Origin: Micromonospora pisi
GTDB lineage: Bacteria; Actinomycetota; Actinomycetes; Mycobacteriales; Micromonosporaceae
Assembly: GCF_003633685.1 (NCBI RefSeq)
Contig: NZ_RBKT01000001.1
Location: forward strand, 7,688,001 to 7,752,000
Reading direction: 5' to 3'
Length of the DNA stretch: 64,000 bases
The translations under genes and the position numbers were made by a program. Within the stretch, counting starts at the first letter, position 1; each line of letters starts with the position of its first letter. Of the stretch, positions 25,405-32,643 are shown piece by piece. The notes under the pieces are model-generated. The model saw only the letters and a program-made list of their open reading frames with translations. It was not told the DNA's origin and ran no database searches.

Positions 25405-26064
25405 TCACGAAAGACCAGATGCCTGGTCGCTGGAATCGAACGGACGGGGTGTGTGCACGAGGCCGTTGAGCACGACGGTCAATCCTCGCTCGAATTCCTG
25501 GCCGGTGAACGCGGCGCCGACTGGGGCCAGTTTCGAGAGGGTCGGGAGTGCGTCGGGTGCGAGCGCTGCGACGCGTTGGGCGGCGGAGCCGGCATCCTCC
25601 TCGCGCGATAGCCGGCCAGCCAGCTCGGCTTGCGCGATACCCATGACAAAGGCTGAGACGGTGCGGAATGCGACGAACAGGTCGACGCCATCCAGACCGC
25701 CGCGTGCCAGTGCTGCCGCGAGTGCCTCGGCTGGGGCAAGGCTGGCGCGGGACGAGGTGCGGCGGGTGAGTACAAGCGGGATGGCTGCCGGATGCGCGCG
25801 GAACGTTCGCCATAGGGCGGTGGCCACCGCGCGCGTGTCAGCCACCCAGTCGTCGGTTGGTTCCGGCATCTCGACGAGGGCGGAGACGGCGTCGACCACG
25901 AGTTCCTCAAGGGCTTCGCGGCTGTCCACGTAGTTGTAGAGAGTCATGGGGCCCGTCTGCAGGGACGCCGCGAGAGAGCGCATGGTGAGCCCGGCCAACC
26001 CGTCCCGGTCGACGATCGCCAGCGCGTGTTGCTGGATGTCCGCGAGGGTGAAACGGGCTCTCAT
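25405..26064 (-). CDS. TetR/AcrR-family repressor
   Basis: A 219-residue TetR regulator. The N-terminal HTH is clear (FTLADIQQHALAIVDRDGLA, TMRSLAASLQTGPMTLYNYV). The C-terminal ligand domain resembles the TetR_C class (ALWRTFRAHPAAIPLVLTRR, DLFVAFRTVSAFVMGIAQAE). ATG 26064 has GGGAG eight bases upstream. A 25-base palindrome lies 43 bases upstream, and a near copy precedes the esterase gene at 26961. It probably represses both itself and the esterase-SDR operon. Confidence 0.88.
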   Translation of the reverse strand: MRARFTLADIQQHALAIVDRDGLAGLTMRSLAASLQTGPMTLYNYVDSREALEELVVDAVSALVEMPEPTDDWVADTRAVATALWRTFRAHPAAIPLVLTRRTSSRASLAPAEALAAALARGGLDGVDLFVAFRTVSAFVMGIAQAELAGRLSREEDAGSAAQRVAALAPDALPTLSKLAPVGAAFTGQEFERGLTVVLNGLVHTPRPFDSSDQASGLS

Positions 26065-26106
26065 GCTGACCACTCCCGACTTAGGTACGACGTACGCGCT
26101 GACGGT

Positions 26107-26131
26107 ACTATACGTACAGCGTACGTATAGT
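26107..26131. promoter_or_regulatory. TetR operator, copy 1
   Basis: Perfect palindrome with arms ACTATACGTAC (26107-26117) and GTACGTATAGT (26121-26131) around AGC. It sits between the divergent TetR gene and the isomerase pseudogene. Confidence 0.7.
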
Positions 26132-26144
26132 GAGGAGGGGTTCT

Positions 26145-26727
26145 GTGATCATCACGTACACGAGGGACCTGGGGCTTCCGTGTCGGTCACAAGGGTGGAC
26201 CGGCTTCGATGATCTTCTTCGGTATCAGGGCGACGCGTTCGTTGCTTTCCGCCCGAAACCTACCGATGAGGAGTGGGAGCGGTCCGGCCTTTGCGTGGGC
26301 TGGACCAACGAGGACGTGCTCGCCCACCTCTCGCTCGGCCTGCGTCTTCCACTGCTCGGCTCTTGCTGACGGTGGCGCGGCGGCGGGCATCGGGCACCTG
26401 CTGCCGGCACCACTGATGCTCGGTGACCATGTCATCCATCACCTCGGCATCGCGTTCGCAGTCGGTAGGCCCGGCGTCCTGTCATCGCGGGTGACCCACG
26501 CGGTCCTTGCCGTCGCGACGCGTGTCCCGAACCCGTTCATTCCCGCTCCTACCCGGGCCCATGGCCTCACGATCCCCGGCGCAGACACGACGTGGTCCCG
26601 TTCGTCAGACCGCCGTCTCGAAGTCGTGGGACCGGGCGAGAGCATCATCTCCGTCCTTGCCGGCCAACGTCACGCCATCGCCGGCCTGACGGGCGACGGC
26701 GTCGTCACCCTGGCGAGCCGGCTCTGA
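26145..26727 (+). pseudogene. Mycothiol-dependent maleylpyruvate-isomerase-like gene, internally deleted and frameshifted
   Basis: From GTG 26145 (GAGGAGGGG upstream) the frame encodes DDLLRYQGDAFVAFRPKPTD then SGLCVGWTNEDVLAHLSLGL, the N-terminal signature of the DinB-like MDMPI fold, and stops at 26369. A different frame then carries the family's C-terminal part: LLPAPLMLGDHVIHHLGIAF, VPNPFIPAPTRAHGL, VLAGQRHAIAGLTGDGVVTL. The 60-70 residues normally between these parts are missing. The gene is therefore dead by deletion plus frameshift. It was the divergent partner of the TetR gene. Confidence 0.7.
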
Positions 26728-26799
26728 ACCGGACCCCGGCGTCATTGGGTCCAGTCGTACTTCCGGGGCCATTTCCCGGACCGAGGTGTCCCAGATCAC

Positions 26800-26847
26800 T
26801 TGACACGTACAAGGTACGCGAGCCAGGCTTACGTACGTTGTACGTGT
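26800..26847 (+). promoter_or_regulatory. Promoter and TetR operator copy 2 upstream of the esterase-SDR operon
   Basis: TTGACA at 26800-26805 is followed 18 bases later by CAGGCT (26824-26829), a weak -10. TTACGTACGTTGTACGTGT (26829-26847) matches ATACGTACGCTGTACGTAT, the minus-strand core of the palindrome at 26107-26131, at about 16 of 19 positions. The site overlaps the start-point region, as expected for repression. Confidence 0.6.
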
Positions 26848-26960
26848 CCCGTTGGTGGCATACGAAGTGCCGTTCCGCGAGAAGCAGACGGATCCCGGCT
26901 GGCTGGCCCGTTCAGAGCGCAGCGGACCGGGGCCAATTTCACTACAAATTAGAGGATTAC

Positions 26961-27899
26961 ATGTTCAGCATCGACAAGGAACTTTTCGAGGCCGCCAGCG
27001 CGATCGCAGCCGCCGCCCCACCCACGCCGCCGGTCGTCGATGATTGGAAGACGCGGCGGGCGAATATCGACGCCCTTTACAACGGACTGGCTGCCGTCGC
27101 CACACCCGACGACAGTATTGAGATCGTGGACTTCACCGTGCCGTCTTCGGATGGGCACGCCATTCCGCTACGCCTCTACAAGCCGGAGAACGTGCCGAAC
27201 GCACTTGTTGTCTATGTCCATGGAGGTGGCCTCATCGCCGGTGGCCTCGACGGTTACGACCATGTTTGCCGCCGTTACGCCTCGGAGGCCGGGGTAGCGA
27301 TGATCGCGGTCGACTACCGCCTGGCACCCGAATCACCGTTCCCGGCGGCGGTCGAAGACTGCGTCACCGCGGTCCAGTGGGCAATCGAGCACGCCGCGGA
27401 GCGCGTACCCGGGGCCTGCGTCGCGCTCATGGGAGACTCCGCCGGAGGCGGCCTCGCCGCAGCGACTGCACTGGTGTGTCGCGACCGTCAGATCGGGCCC
27501 TTGGCCGCGCAAATCCTCGTCTACCCGATGCTCGACGACCGCACCGCAGTCGCCGACCCAGCGGTCGAGCCGTTCCTTGCCTGGACGGTGGCCGACAACA
27601 TCACCGGCTGGCGGGCCTACCTGGGCGACAAGTACGGCACCGACGACGTGCCTGCTTCCGCTTCCGCCGCCCGCGCAGGCTCACTCCACGATCTGCCAAC
27701 GGCTTACCTCGAAGTCGGCCAACTGGATCTCTTCTGCGCGGAGACGGTCGCCTACGCCACGCGACTCATGGAACACGGTGTGGCCGTGCATCTGTCGGTG
27801 CGCCCCGGCGCATTCCACGGCTACGACCAACTCGCACCCACCTCCCGCATCGCACAGAGCGCGTTCGCAGATCGTGTCGCCTTCCTTCAGGGCCTGTAG
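26961..27899 (+). CDS. HSL-family esterase (alpha/beta-hydrolase)
   Basis: A 312-residue hormone-sensitive-lipase-type esterase. HGGG motif in VVYVHGGGLIAGGLDGYDHV, DYRLAPESPFPAAVEDC, elbow GDSAGGGLAAA (Ser about 156), Asp in EVGQLDLFC, and His in GAFHGYDQL. Full-length for the family. Start ATG 26961 with AGAGGA upstream; a long upstream frame is not coding. It is followed by an SDR gene 72 bases downstream and preceded by the TetR-type operator, so the pair probably acts on a small ester or ketone under TetR control. Confidence 0.88.
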   Translation: MFSIDKELFEAASAIAAAAPPTPPVVDDWKTRRANIDALYNGLAAVATPDDSIEIVDFTVPSSDGHAIPLRLYKPENVPNALVVYVHGGGLIAGGLDGYDHVCRRYASEAGVAMIAVDYRLAPESPFPAAVEDCVTAVQWAIEHAAERVPGACVALMGDSAGGGLAAATALVCRDRQIGPLAAQILVYPMLDDRTAVADPAVEPFLAWTVADNITGWRAYLGDKYGTDDVPASASAARAGSLHDLPTAYLEVGQLDLFCAETVAYATRLMEHGVAVHLSVRPGAFHGYDQLAPTSRIAQSAFADRVAFLQGL

Positions 27900-27971
27900 C
27901 ACCGACCGCTTTCCGGCCCACGTCATCCGGTCACATCCCAGATCGTCAGAAACCACCAGCAAGGAGATCCC

Positions 27972-28709
27972 GTGAGCACCAAGACCGCCCTCATCACCGG
28001 CTCGACGCGCGGAATCGGCCGCGCCACCGCGCTCAAGCTCGCCCGCAACGGTATTCGTGTCGTCGTCTCCGGCCGCGATACGCAACGAGGGCAGGAAGTA
28101 GTGGAGCAGATCCGCTCCGAAGGAAACGAGGCTCACTTCGTCCGCGCGGACCTGCGTGATGCACAGTCCGCGGTCGAACTCGCGGCCAAGGCCACCGAGG
28201 TCGCCGGCGGAGCCCTCGACATCCTGGTGAACAACGCGGCGATCGGGGCCGGTGGCCCGACCGCGGGCACCGAGGAGTCGACCTTCGACGCGGTGCTGGC
28301 CACCAACCTGAAGGCCCCGTTCTATCTGGTCGCGAACATCGCGCCCGCGATGGCCGCACGCGGCAGTGGAGCGATCGTCAACGTGTCCACACTCGCCGCC
28401 GAAGTCGCGCTCCCCGGTCTGTCGGTCTACGGGGCGAGCAAGGCAGCCCTGGACCTGCTGACCAAAAGCTGGGCAGCCGAGTTCGGCCCTGCCGGCGTGC
28501 GCGTGAACTCTGTCAGCCCCGGCCCGACCCGTACTCCGGGATCCGAAGCCTTGGGAGAGTACCTGCAGCTGCTCGCAGCGCAGGCCCCGCTGGGCTTCGT
28601 CGCCAATCCGGAAGACATCGCCGCAGCCATCGCGTTCCTCGTCAGCGACGAGGCACGGTTCGTCACCGGCACCGTGCTGGACGTGAACGGCGGCCGCACC
28701 ATCGTGTAG
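27972..28709 (+). CDS. SDR-family oxidoreductase
   Basis: A 245-residue classical short-chain dehydrogenase. The cofactor motif is TGSTRGIG (residues 10-17); the Arg/Asp pattern after strand 2 (VVSGRDTQRG) suggests NADP(H). NNAAIG, the catalytic Ser in VNVSTLAAEV, the YGASK Tyr-Lys pair, and a C-terminal FVTGTVLDVNGG follow. GTG 27972 has AAGGAG upstream. Probably co-transcribed with the esterase. Confidence 0.9.
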   Translation: MSTKTALITGSTRGIGRATALKLARNGIRVVVSGRDTQRGQEVVEQIRSEGNEAHFVRADLRDAQSAVELAAKATEVAGGALDILVNNAAIGAGGPTAGTEESTFDAVLATNLKAPFYLVANIAPAMAARGSGAIVNVSTLAAEVALPGLSVYGASKAALDLLTKSWAAEFGPAGVRVNSVSPGPTRTPGSEALGEYLQLLAAQAPLGFVANPEDIAAAIAFLVSDEARFVTGTVLDVNGGRTIV

Positions 28710-29347
28710 GAACGGGTGAAGCTCAGATACCGGCGGTGATGGGTTCGTGGTGCCCAAGACCACCATCAAGTGGCGCCCGACCACAACCCCGAAAGAAGCT
28801 CTGTGCGCGGCATCCATCATCAACCTCGCCTCGTCTGAGGATCCTGGCGCGGGCCTTCGTTGACGGGCCTTCGTTGACGGGCCTTCGTTGACTCCGGCCA
28901 CCCGCACATACCGGCGCCGACCAGGAGGGCTGTACGGAGAGCCGGTCGAGCCCCGTCGTGTACGCGCCGTGGCCAGCTTCCAGCCGTTGCGGTGATCGGC
29001 GTAGTCGAGGCGGCGTGCGAGGCCGGTTTCACCGCCGACCCGGCGGGACGCTCCGGTGGAGTGGTCGTACCCGGCAGAGGCGAGAGGTGATCATGTCCGC
29101 CGACAGGCTGTCCGCCCGTCAGCGGACATGATCACTGGGGTCCGTTGCTGCCGCCAGTAAGCTCCCGTACCAAATCGACGCCCTGTTCCGGCCGTACTCC
29201 CGCCCTGGCCATCTTGGGCAAGGCCGGCATTGCAGCCGCCGCGTCTGCCGAGGGCGGTCTTGACCAGGTGGACGCGCAGACCCCGTTGGCGACTGCGGCT
29301 CCGTTGACCGCCACCACGGGTCGCGTCGTGCCGTGGCGGCCCCGTCC
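28710..29347. other. Gene-poor stretch with repeats
   Basis: No supported gene. It contains three perfect tandem copies of GGGCCTTCGTTGAC (28851-28892). A 13-bp inverted repeat, TGATCATGTCCGC (29088-29100) and GCGGACATGATCA (29122-29134), lies further right. A minus-strand open frame over 29132-29476 reads as protein-like only in its last 60 codons, and I recognise nothing in it. The area looks like recombined or decayed DNA. Confidence 0.4.
28851..28892. repeat. Tandem repeat, 3 x 14 bp
   Basis: GGGCCTTCGTTGAC occurs three times in a row without mismatch (28851, 28865, 28879). The unit is not a multiple of three, and it lies in non-coding DNA. Confidence 0.9.
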
Positions 29348-29393
29348 GACGACGGTGTCGGGCGCCTCTTGAGGGGTGCCCGACACCGTCGTC
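29348..29393. terminator. Terminator of the SDR gene at 29422
   Basis: A 16-bp perfect stem beginning GACGACGGTGTCGGGC (29348-29363) pairs with 29378-29393 around a 14-base loop. It starts about 30 bases past the stop of the minus-strand SDR gene. Confidence 0.65.
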
Positions 29394-29421
29394 CAACCGA
29401 ACCCTGGGCAGGGTCCCAACC

Positions 29422-30255
29422 TCAGGCTGGTGAAGTGCCCTGTGCGAGCCGGGCGAGGTGATCCCACTCCTCCCACAGGGCAATTCGGCGCGCGTACTCT
29501 GGACGAAGCAATTTCAGGCCATTCGCGCCGAACAACACTCGGAGCGGTGGATTGGGGTCATCAGCAACGGCGAGCATCGCCTGGGCGGCCGCAGCCGGAT
29601 CGCCCGGAGCGATTCCGGTGCCCTCGAAGCCCGCCATCAGCGCCTTGCGGGCATGGTCGTACTCGGGCATCTGCGGAGCGGGAGTGCCGAGTTCGCTCGG
29701 GAACGTGAGTGGCTCGATGAGTGTCACGTGAACGCCGTACTCCGAGACTTCTGCCGCCAGAGCCTGGCTCAACGCCTCCAGCGCCCACTTTGTTGCATGG
29801 TAGGTCCCCATGACGGGGGTGGCGATGACCCCACCCATGGACGAGATCTGGATGATACGGCCGCTGCGACGCTCCCTCATATGCGGCAGAACTGCCTGGG
29901 TCGCGTACAGAGCGCCGAAGTAGTTGACCTCCATCTGCACTCGTGCCTGCGCCGCGCTGACTTCCTCGATGGCGCCCATCACCGCCTGCCCTGCGTTGTT
30001 GACCAGGATGTCGATTCCGCCGAGTCGGTCTTCGGCAGTCTCGATCGCCTGATGCACCGCCGCCTCATCCGTGACATCGAGTTCGAGCGGAAGAACCAGG
30101 TCGCCGTAACTCTCAACGAGAGGGCGCAACGCGTTGGCAGATCGTGCGGTCGCAGCGACACGGTCGCCGCGGGAGAGCGCGGCTTCCGCCCACCGGACGC
30201 CCAGGCCTCGCGAGGCTCCCGTGATGAACCAAGATTTGGGGGTGTTTGTCGTCAT
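29422..30255 (-). CDS. SDR-family oxidoreductase (classical, long form)
   Basis: A 277-residue SDR. Cofactor motif TGASRGLG (residues 13-20), then ATARSANALRPL, LDVTDEAAVHQ, NNAGQAVMG, ISSMGGVIATPVMGTYHATK (catalytic Ser and YxxxK), and a long C-terminal substrate region. The pattern resembles oxidoreductases acting on small carbonyls or quinones. ATG 30255 has AAGGAG upstream. It follows a decayed aldo/keto reductase on the same strand, opposite a TetR repressor with clear operators, so it was the second gene of that operon. Confidence 0.9.
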   Translation of the reverse strand: MTTNTPKSWFITGASRGLGVRWAEAALSRGDRVAATARSANALRPLVESYGDLVLPLELDVTDEAAVHQAIETAEDRLGGIDILVNNAGQAVMGAIEEVSAAQARVQMEVNYFGALYATQAVLPHMRERRSGRIIQISSMGGVIATPVMGTYHATKWALEALSQALAAEVSEYGVHVTLIEPLTFPSELGTPAPQMPEYDHARKALMAGFEGTGIAPGDPAAAAQAMLAVADDPNPPLRVLFGANGLKLLRPEYARRIALWEEWDHLARLAQGTSPA

Positions 30256-30293
30256 GCCAGGGAACTCCTTATCACTTTCACTATCTGTGGATG

Positions 30294-30632
30294 TCAGGCT
30301 CGGTGCATCGACGGCCAGGCCGGGCGAGTGGTCTCGCTTGCCGCGTCGATCGCGACGAGCAGCTCCGGAGGAAGCGGCGCGCTCTGCACCGCGTCGAGGT
30401 TCTGGACGAGATGTTCGGGTCTGGACGCATGCCGTCGCCGTGTGCGGCGCCGAGGCGAGAGTGGTGCACGAGCCAGCGCAGGGCAGCGCCGGTGGGTGAG
30501 ACGCCCAACGCGGTAGCCGTGGCTATGGAAGTGATCGAGCATCCGCCTCGCCGTGGAGACGTCGCGGACGCGCACTCCTCTGCCGTGGTAGCCGAGTGTC
30601 ATGGTGCCGAAGATGATCCGCTCGACGGGCAC
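30294..30632 (-). pseudogene. Aldo/keto reductase, large internal deletion
   Basis: The start is well formed: AGGAGG six bases before GTG 30632, then VERIIFGTMTLGYHG and ARRMLDHFHSHGY, the N terminus of aldo/keto reductases. The sequence then jumps to the C terminus of the same family. One frame reads SPTGAALRWLVHHSRLGAAH and another LVQNLDAVQSAPLPPELLVA ending ETTRPAWPSMHRA. About 200 or more residues of the TIM barrel are missing, and two frame changes are present. The remaining 112-codon frame is open but cannot encode an active enzyme. Confidence 0.65.
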
Positions 30633-30674
30633 AGAAGTCCTCCTCATCCACCTGGGCCGATATGTCCACGGAAA

Positions 30675-30726
30675 CGGAGAGACATCTCCGATACAGCCAC
30701 GGTACCATAGCGGAGACGCGTCTCCG
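30675..30726. promoter_or_regulatory. Paired TetR operators CGGAGA-N4-TCTCCG
   Basis: CGGAGAGACATCTCCG (30675-30690) and CGGAGACGCGTCTCCG (30711-30726, perfect palindrome) share the same six-base arms and lie 36 bases apart between the divergent aldo/keto-reductase pseudogene and the TetR gene. Confidence 0.7.
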
Positions 30727-30756
30727 ATTCCTGGGATACGTGATTGGAGAGGACGT

Positions 30757-31416
30757 ATGGACGAGAGCACACGCCCAGCCCAGCCGCCCGATGGACGGGC
30801 ACGGCGCAAGGACGCGGAGCGGAACCGCTCTGCGCTCATCGCCGCCGGGAGCGAGCTGTTCGACGCGGCAGGGCTGATGCCGACGCTTGACGACGTCGCA
30901 CGACGAGCCGGAGTCGGTGTTGGCACCGCCTATCGTCACTTCCCCAACAAGTACGCGCTCGCGCAAGCAGTTTTCGCCGAGACGGTCGAGACAATGCTCG
31001 AAGCCGCAGAGCGCGCGGCAACGATGGAGGACGCGGCCGGCGGACTTGCGGCCTTCTTCGAGGCGGTGCTCGAACCGCAGGCGAACAAACGCGCCCTCGG
31101 GAAGCTTTTGAGAGGCGTGCCGACTGAGGACTCTGGAGCCGGCGACGTCCGGGCGCGTGTCGAGCGCTGCATCGACCACCTGTTGCAGCGCGGTCGCGAG
31201 CAGCGGGTGATCCGGGCCGACGTCGCAGCCACCGACATCGGAGTCCTGATGTCCCTGATGGCCTACCTCATCGAGACCTTCGGCGAGGCGAACCCACGGC
31301 TCTGGCGCCGCCTTCTCCCGATTCTCCTTGATGGCCTACGTGCGGACGCGCCGACGTCGCTTCCAGGGCAACCATTGAACACATCTGCGTTCCTCAGCCG
31401 CCTCACCGCGGGCTAG
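30757..31416 (+). CDS. TetR-family repressor
   Basis: A 219-residue TetR regulator. HTH region: RNRSALIAAGSELFDAAGLM, TLDDVARRAGVGVGTAYRHF, PNKYALAQAVF. The C-terminal domain is of the actinobacterial TetR type with a YLIETFGEANPRLWRRLLPI helix. ATG 30757 has GGAGAGGA upstream. The two palindromes directly upstream are its likely targets, giving control of itself and the divergent reductase-SDR operon. It overlaps the next, convergent TetR gene by four bases. Confidence 0.87.
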   Translation: MDESTRPAQPPDGRARRKDAERNRSALIAAGSELFDAAGLMPTLDDVARRAGVGVGTAYRHFPNKYALAQAVFAETVETMLEAAERAATMEDAAGGLAAFFEAVLEPQANKRALGKLLRGVPTEDSGAGDVRARVERCIDHLLQRGREQRVIRADVAATDIGVLMSLMAYLIETFGEANPRLWRRLLPILLDGLRADAPTSLPGQPLNTSAFLSRLTAG

Positions 31417-31970
31417 CCGCGGCATCCACCCTGACCGACCTGTTTCAGGCCGGCGAAGATGACCGCTAGCGTACGGGCTTGCAGATGCTCTCCCCATCCG
31501 CCGTGCAAGGCGCCCTGGCACACGCTTGCAAGGAGCGCCATCACCTCGGGTAGCTGTACCGAGTCGGCGACGGCTTCGGCGGCCTGGGCCTGTTTCAGCA
31601 GGCTGCTCACCGCCTCCTCCAGGTGACTTACCGCCTCCGAAAGCCGGATGTCCACTCCGGATTCGGCGAGCAGGTCGACGGCGGTCTTCTTCGCTGCGGC
31701 CTGCGCCACCACGTGCGTGAAAAACGCGAAGAGGTCATGTTTTCCGGCCTCCTCGACGAGCTGCGCGAGCAGTCGTTTCATGATCGCGGCGAGCAGGTCG
31801 TTCTTGGTGGGGAAGTGACGGAAGACCGTACCAATGGCAACGCCGGCCCTCCGGGCCACCTCCTCGGTGGAGGCGCGGGCGCCGAACTCGGCGAAGACCG
31901 CCTCGGCGGCGTCCAGGATGCGTGCTCGGTTGCGCTGCGCGTCGGCACGCAGCGGCGACCCCTCTACCAA
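31413..31970 (-). CDS. TetR-family repressor
   Basis: A 185-residue TetR regulator: RADAQRNRARILDAAEAVFA, ARASTEEVARRAGVAIGTVF, RHFPTKNDLLAAIMKRLLAQ. The C-terminal domain is of the SbtR-like type (FFTHVVAQAAAKKTAVDLLA). I take TTG 31970 as start because GGAGG lies about seven bases upstream; longer reading is possible but runs through the promoter repeats. It is divergent from the SnoaL-like gene. Confidence 0.82.
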   Translation of the reverse strand: MVEGSPLRADAQRNRARILDAAEAVFAEFGARASTEEVARRAGVAIGTVFRHFPTKNDLLAAIMKRLLAQLVEEAGKHDLFAFFTHVVAQAAAKKTAVDLLAESGVDIRLSEAVSHLEEAVSSLLKQAQAAEAVADSVQLPEVMALLASVCQGALHGGWGEHLQARTLAVIFAGLKQVGQGGCRG

Positions 31971-31980
31971 AGTGAGCCTC

Positions 31981-32026
31981 CACTCATTATTCTCGGGTGT
32001 ACAAGTCGAGTCATCACTCATTATTC
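31981..32026. promoter_or_regulatory. Direct-repeat operator pair between TetR and SnoaL-like genes
   Basis: CACTCATTATTC occurs at 31981-31992 and again at 32015-32026. Between them CTCG/CGAG arms flank a TGTACA core. The AT-rich repeats occupy the region between the two divergent start codons. Confidence 0.5.
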
Positions 32027-32037
32027 CGGAGGGCGAC

Positions 32038-32442
32038 ATGACACCAAGCGAGATCTTCGACAGCATGCGGGCCCGGTGGCTCGCGAACCTGCCCACCTAC
32101 GAGGCAGACTCGCTCGCCGACGACGTGGTGATCGAGACACCGTTCGCCGGACCCGGCCGCCCTACGCGTACCGAGGGGAAGCAAAGGGTCCTTGAGTACA
32201 CGCAGGCGGGTCGGGCGGTGTTCCCGGTCCGGTTCGACGACTGCCGCAACGTGGTCGTGCACGAGACCGCTGACCCCGAGGTGATCGTGGTCGAATACGA
32301 ACTGGTCGGCACGCACACGGCGACCGGGGTAACCGCCTCGGCACCCTTCATCGGGGTGCTGCGCACCCGGCACGGCAAACTGGCCCACTGGCGCGAGTAC
32401 CAGCACACCCTCGCCATCGCTCAGGCCGTCGGTCAGGCATAA
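32038..32442 (+). CDS. SnoaL-like / NTF2-fold protein
   Basis: A 134-residue single-domain protein with the NTF2-like order: helices FDSMRARWLANLPTYEADSL, ADDVVIETPFAGPGRP, then curved-sheet strands (VIVVEYELVGTHTATG, FIGVLRTRHGKLAHWREYQH). Such proteins are small isomerases, hydrolases or ligand binders. ATG 32038 has GGAGGG upstream. It is presumably repressed by the divergent TetR regulator. Confidence 0.82.
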   Translation: MTPSEIFDSMRARWLANLPTYEADSLADDVVIETPFAGPGRPTRTEGKQRVLEYTQAGRAVFPVRFDDCRNVVVHETADPEVIVVEYELVGTHTATGVTASAPFIGVLRTRHGKLAHWREYQHTLAIAQAVGQA

Positions 32443-32499
32443 GCCTGGATCAAAATCGGGCTGCCCAGGCGATGAGCGGAGCCAGCCGGCAGCCCAGCG

Positions 32500-32622
32500 C
32501 CGCATACCATCGCGTCCGGCGCCAGGGCTACCGACGATCAACGCCGCGCGGGCCAGCCCACCGATGACATAGCCCTGCTGGCGATCCGCGCCGCCGAAGG
32601 CGACGCCGCGAACGGGTTTTGA
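32500..32622 (+). pseudogene. Possible C-terminal scrap of a PP2C/SpoIIE-type phosphatase
   Basis: One frame reads HTIASGARATDDQRRAGQPT, then DDIALLAIRAAEGDAANGF and a stop. The DDIALLAIR strand is typical of the end of SpoIIE-like Ser phosphatases. No upstream part of such a gene is present. The rest of 32443-32643 shows nothing else. Confidence 0.3.
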
Positions 32623-32643
32623 TCACAGCGTCGACCGGGGCGG

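Noticed and set aside
29132-29476. Minus-strand frame ending RPEQGVDLVRELTGGS
   Set aside because: It runs through the SDR terminator hairpin and overlaps the SDR gene's 3' end; no family recognised, and nothing supports a start.
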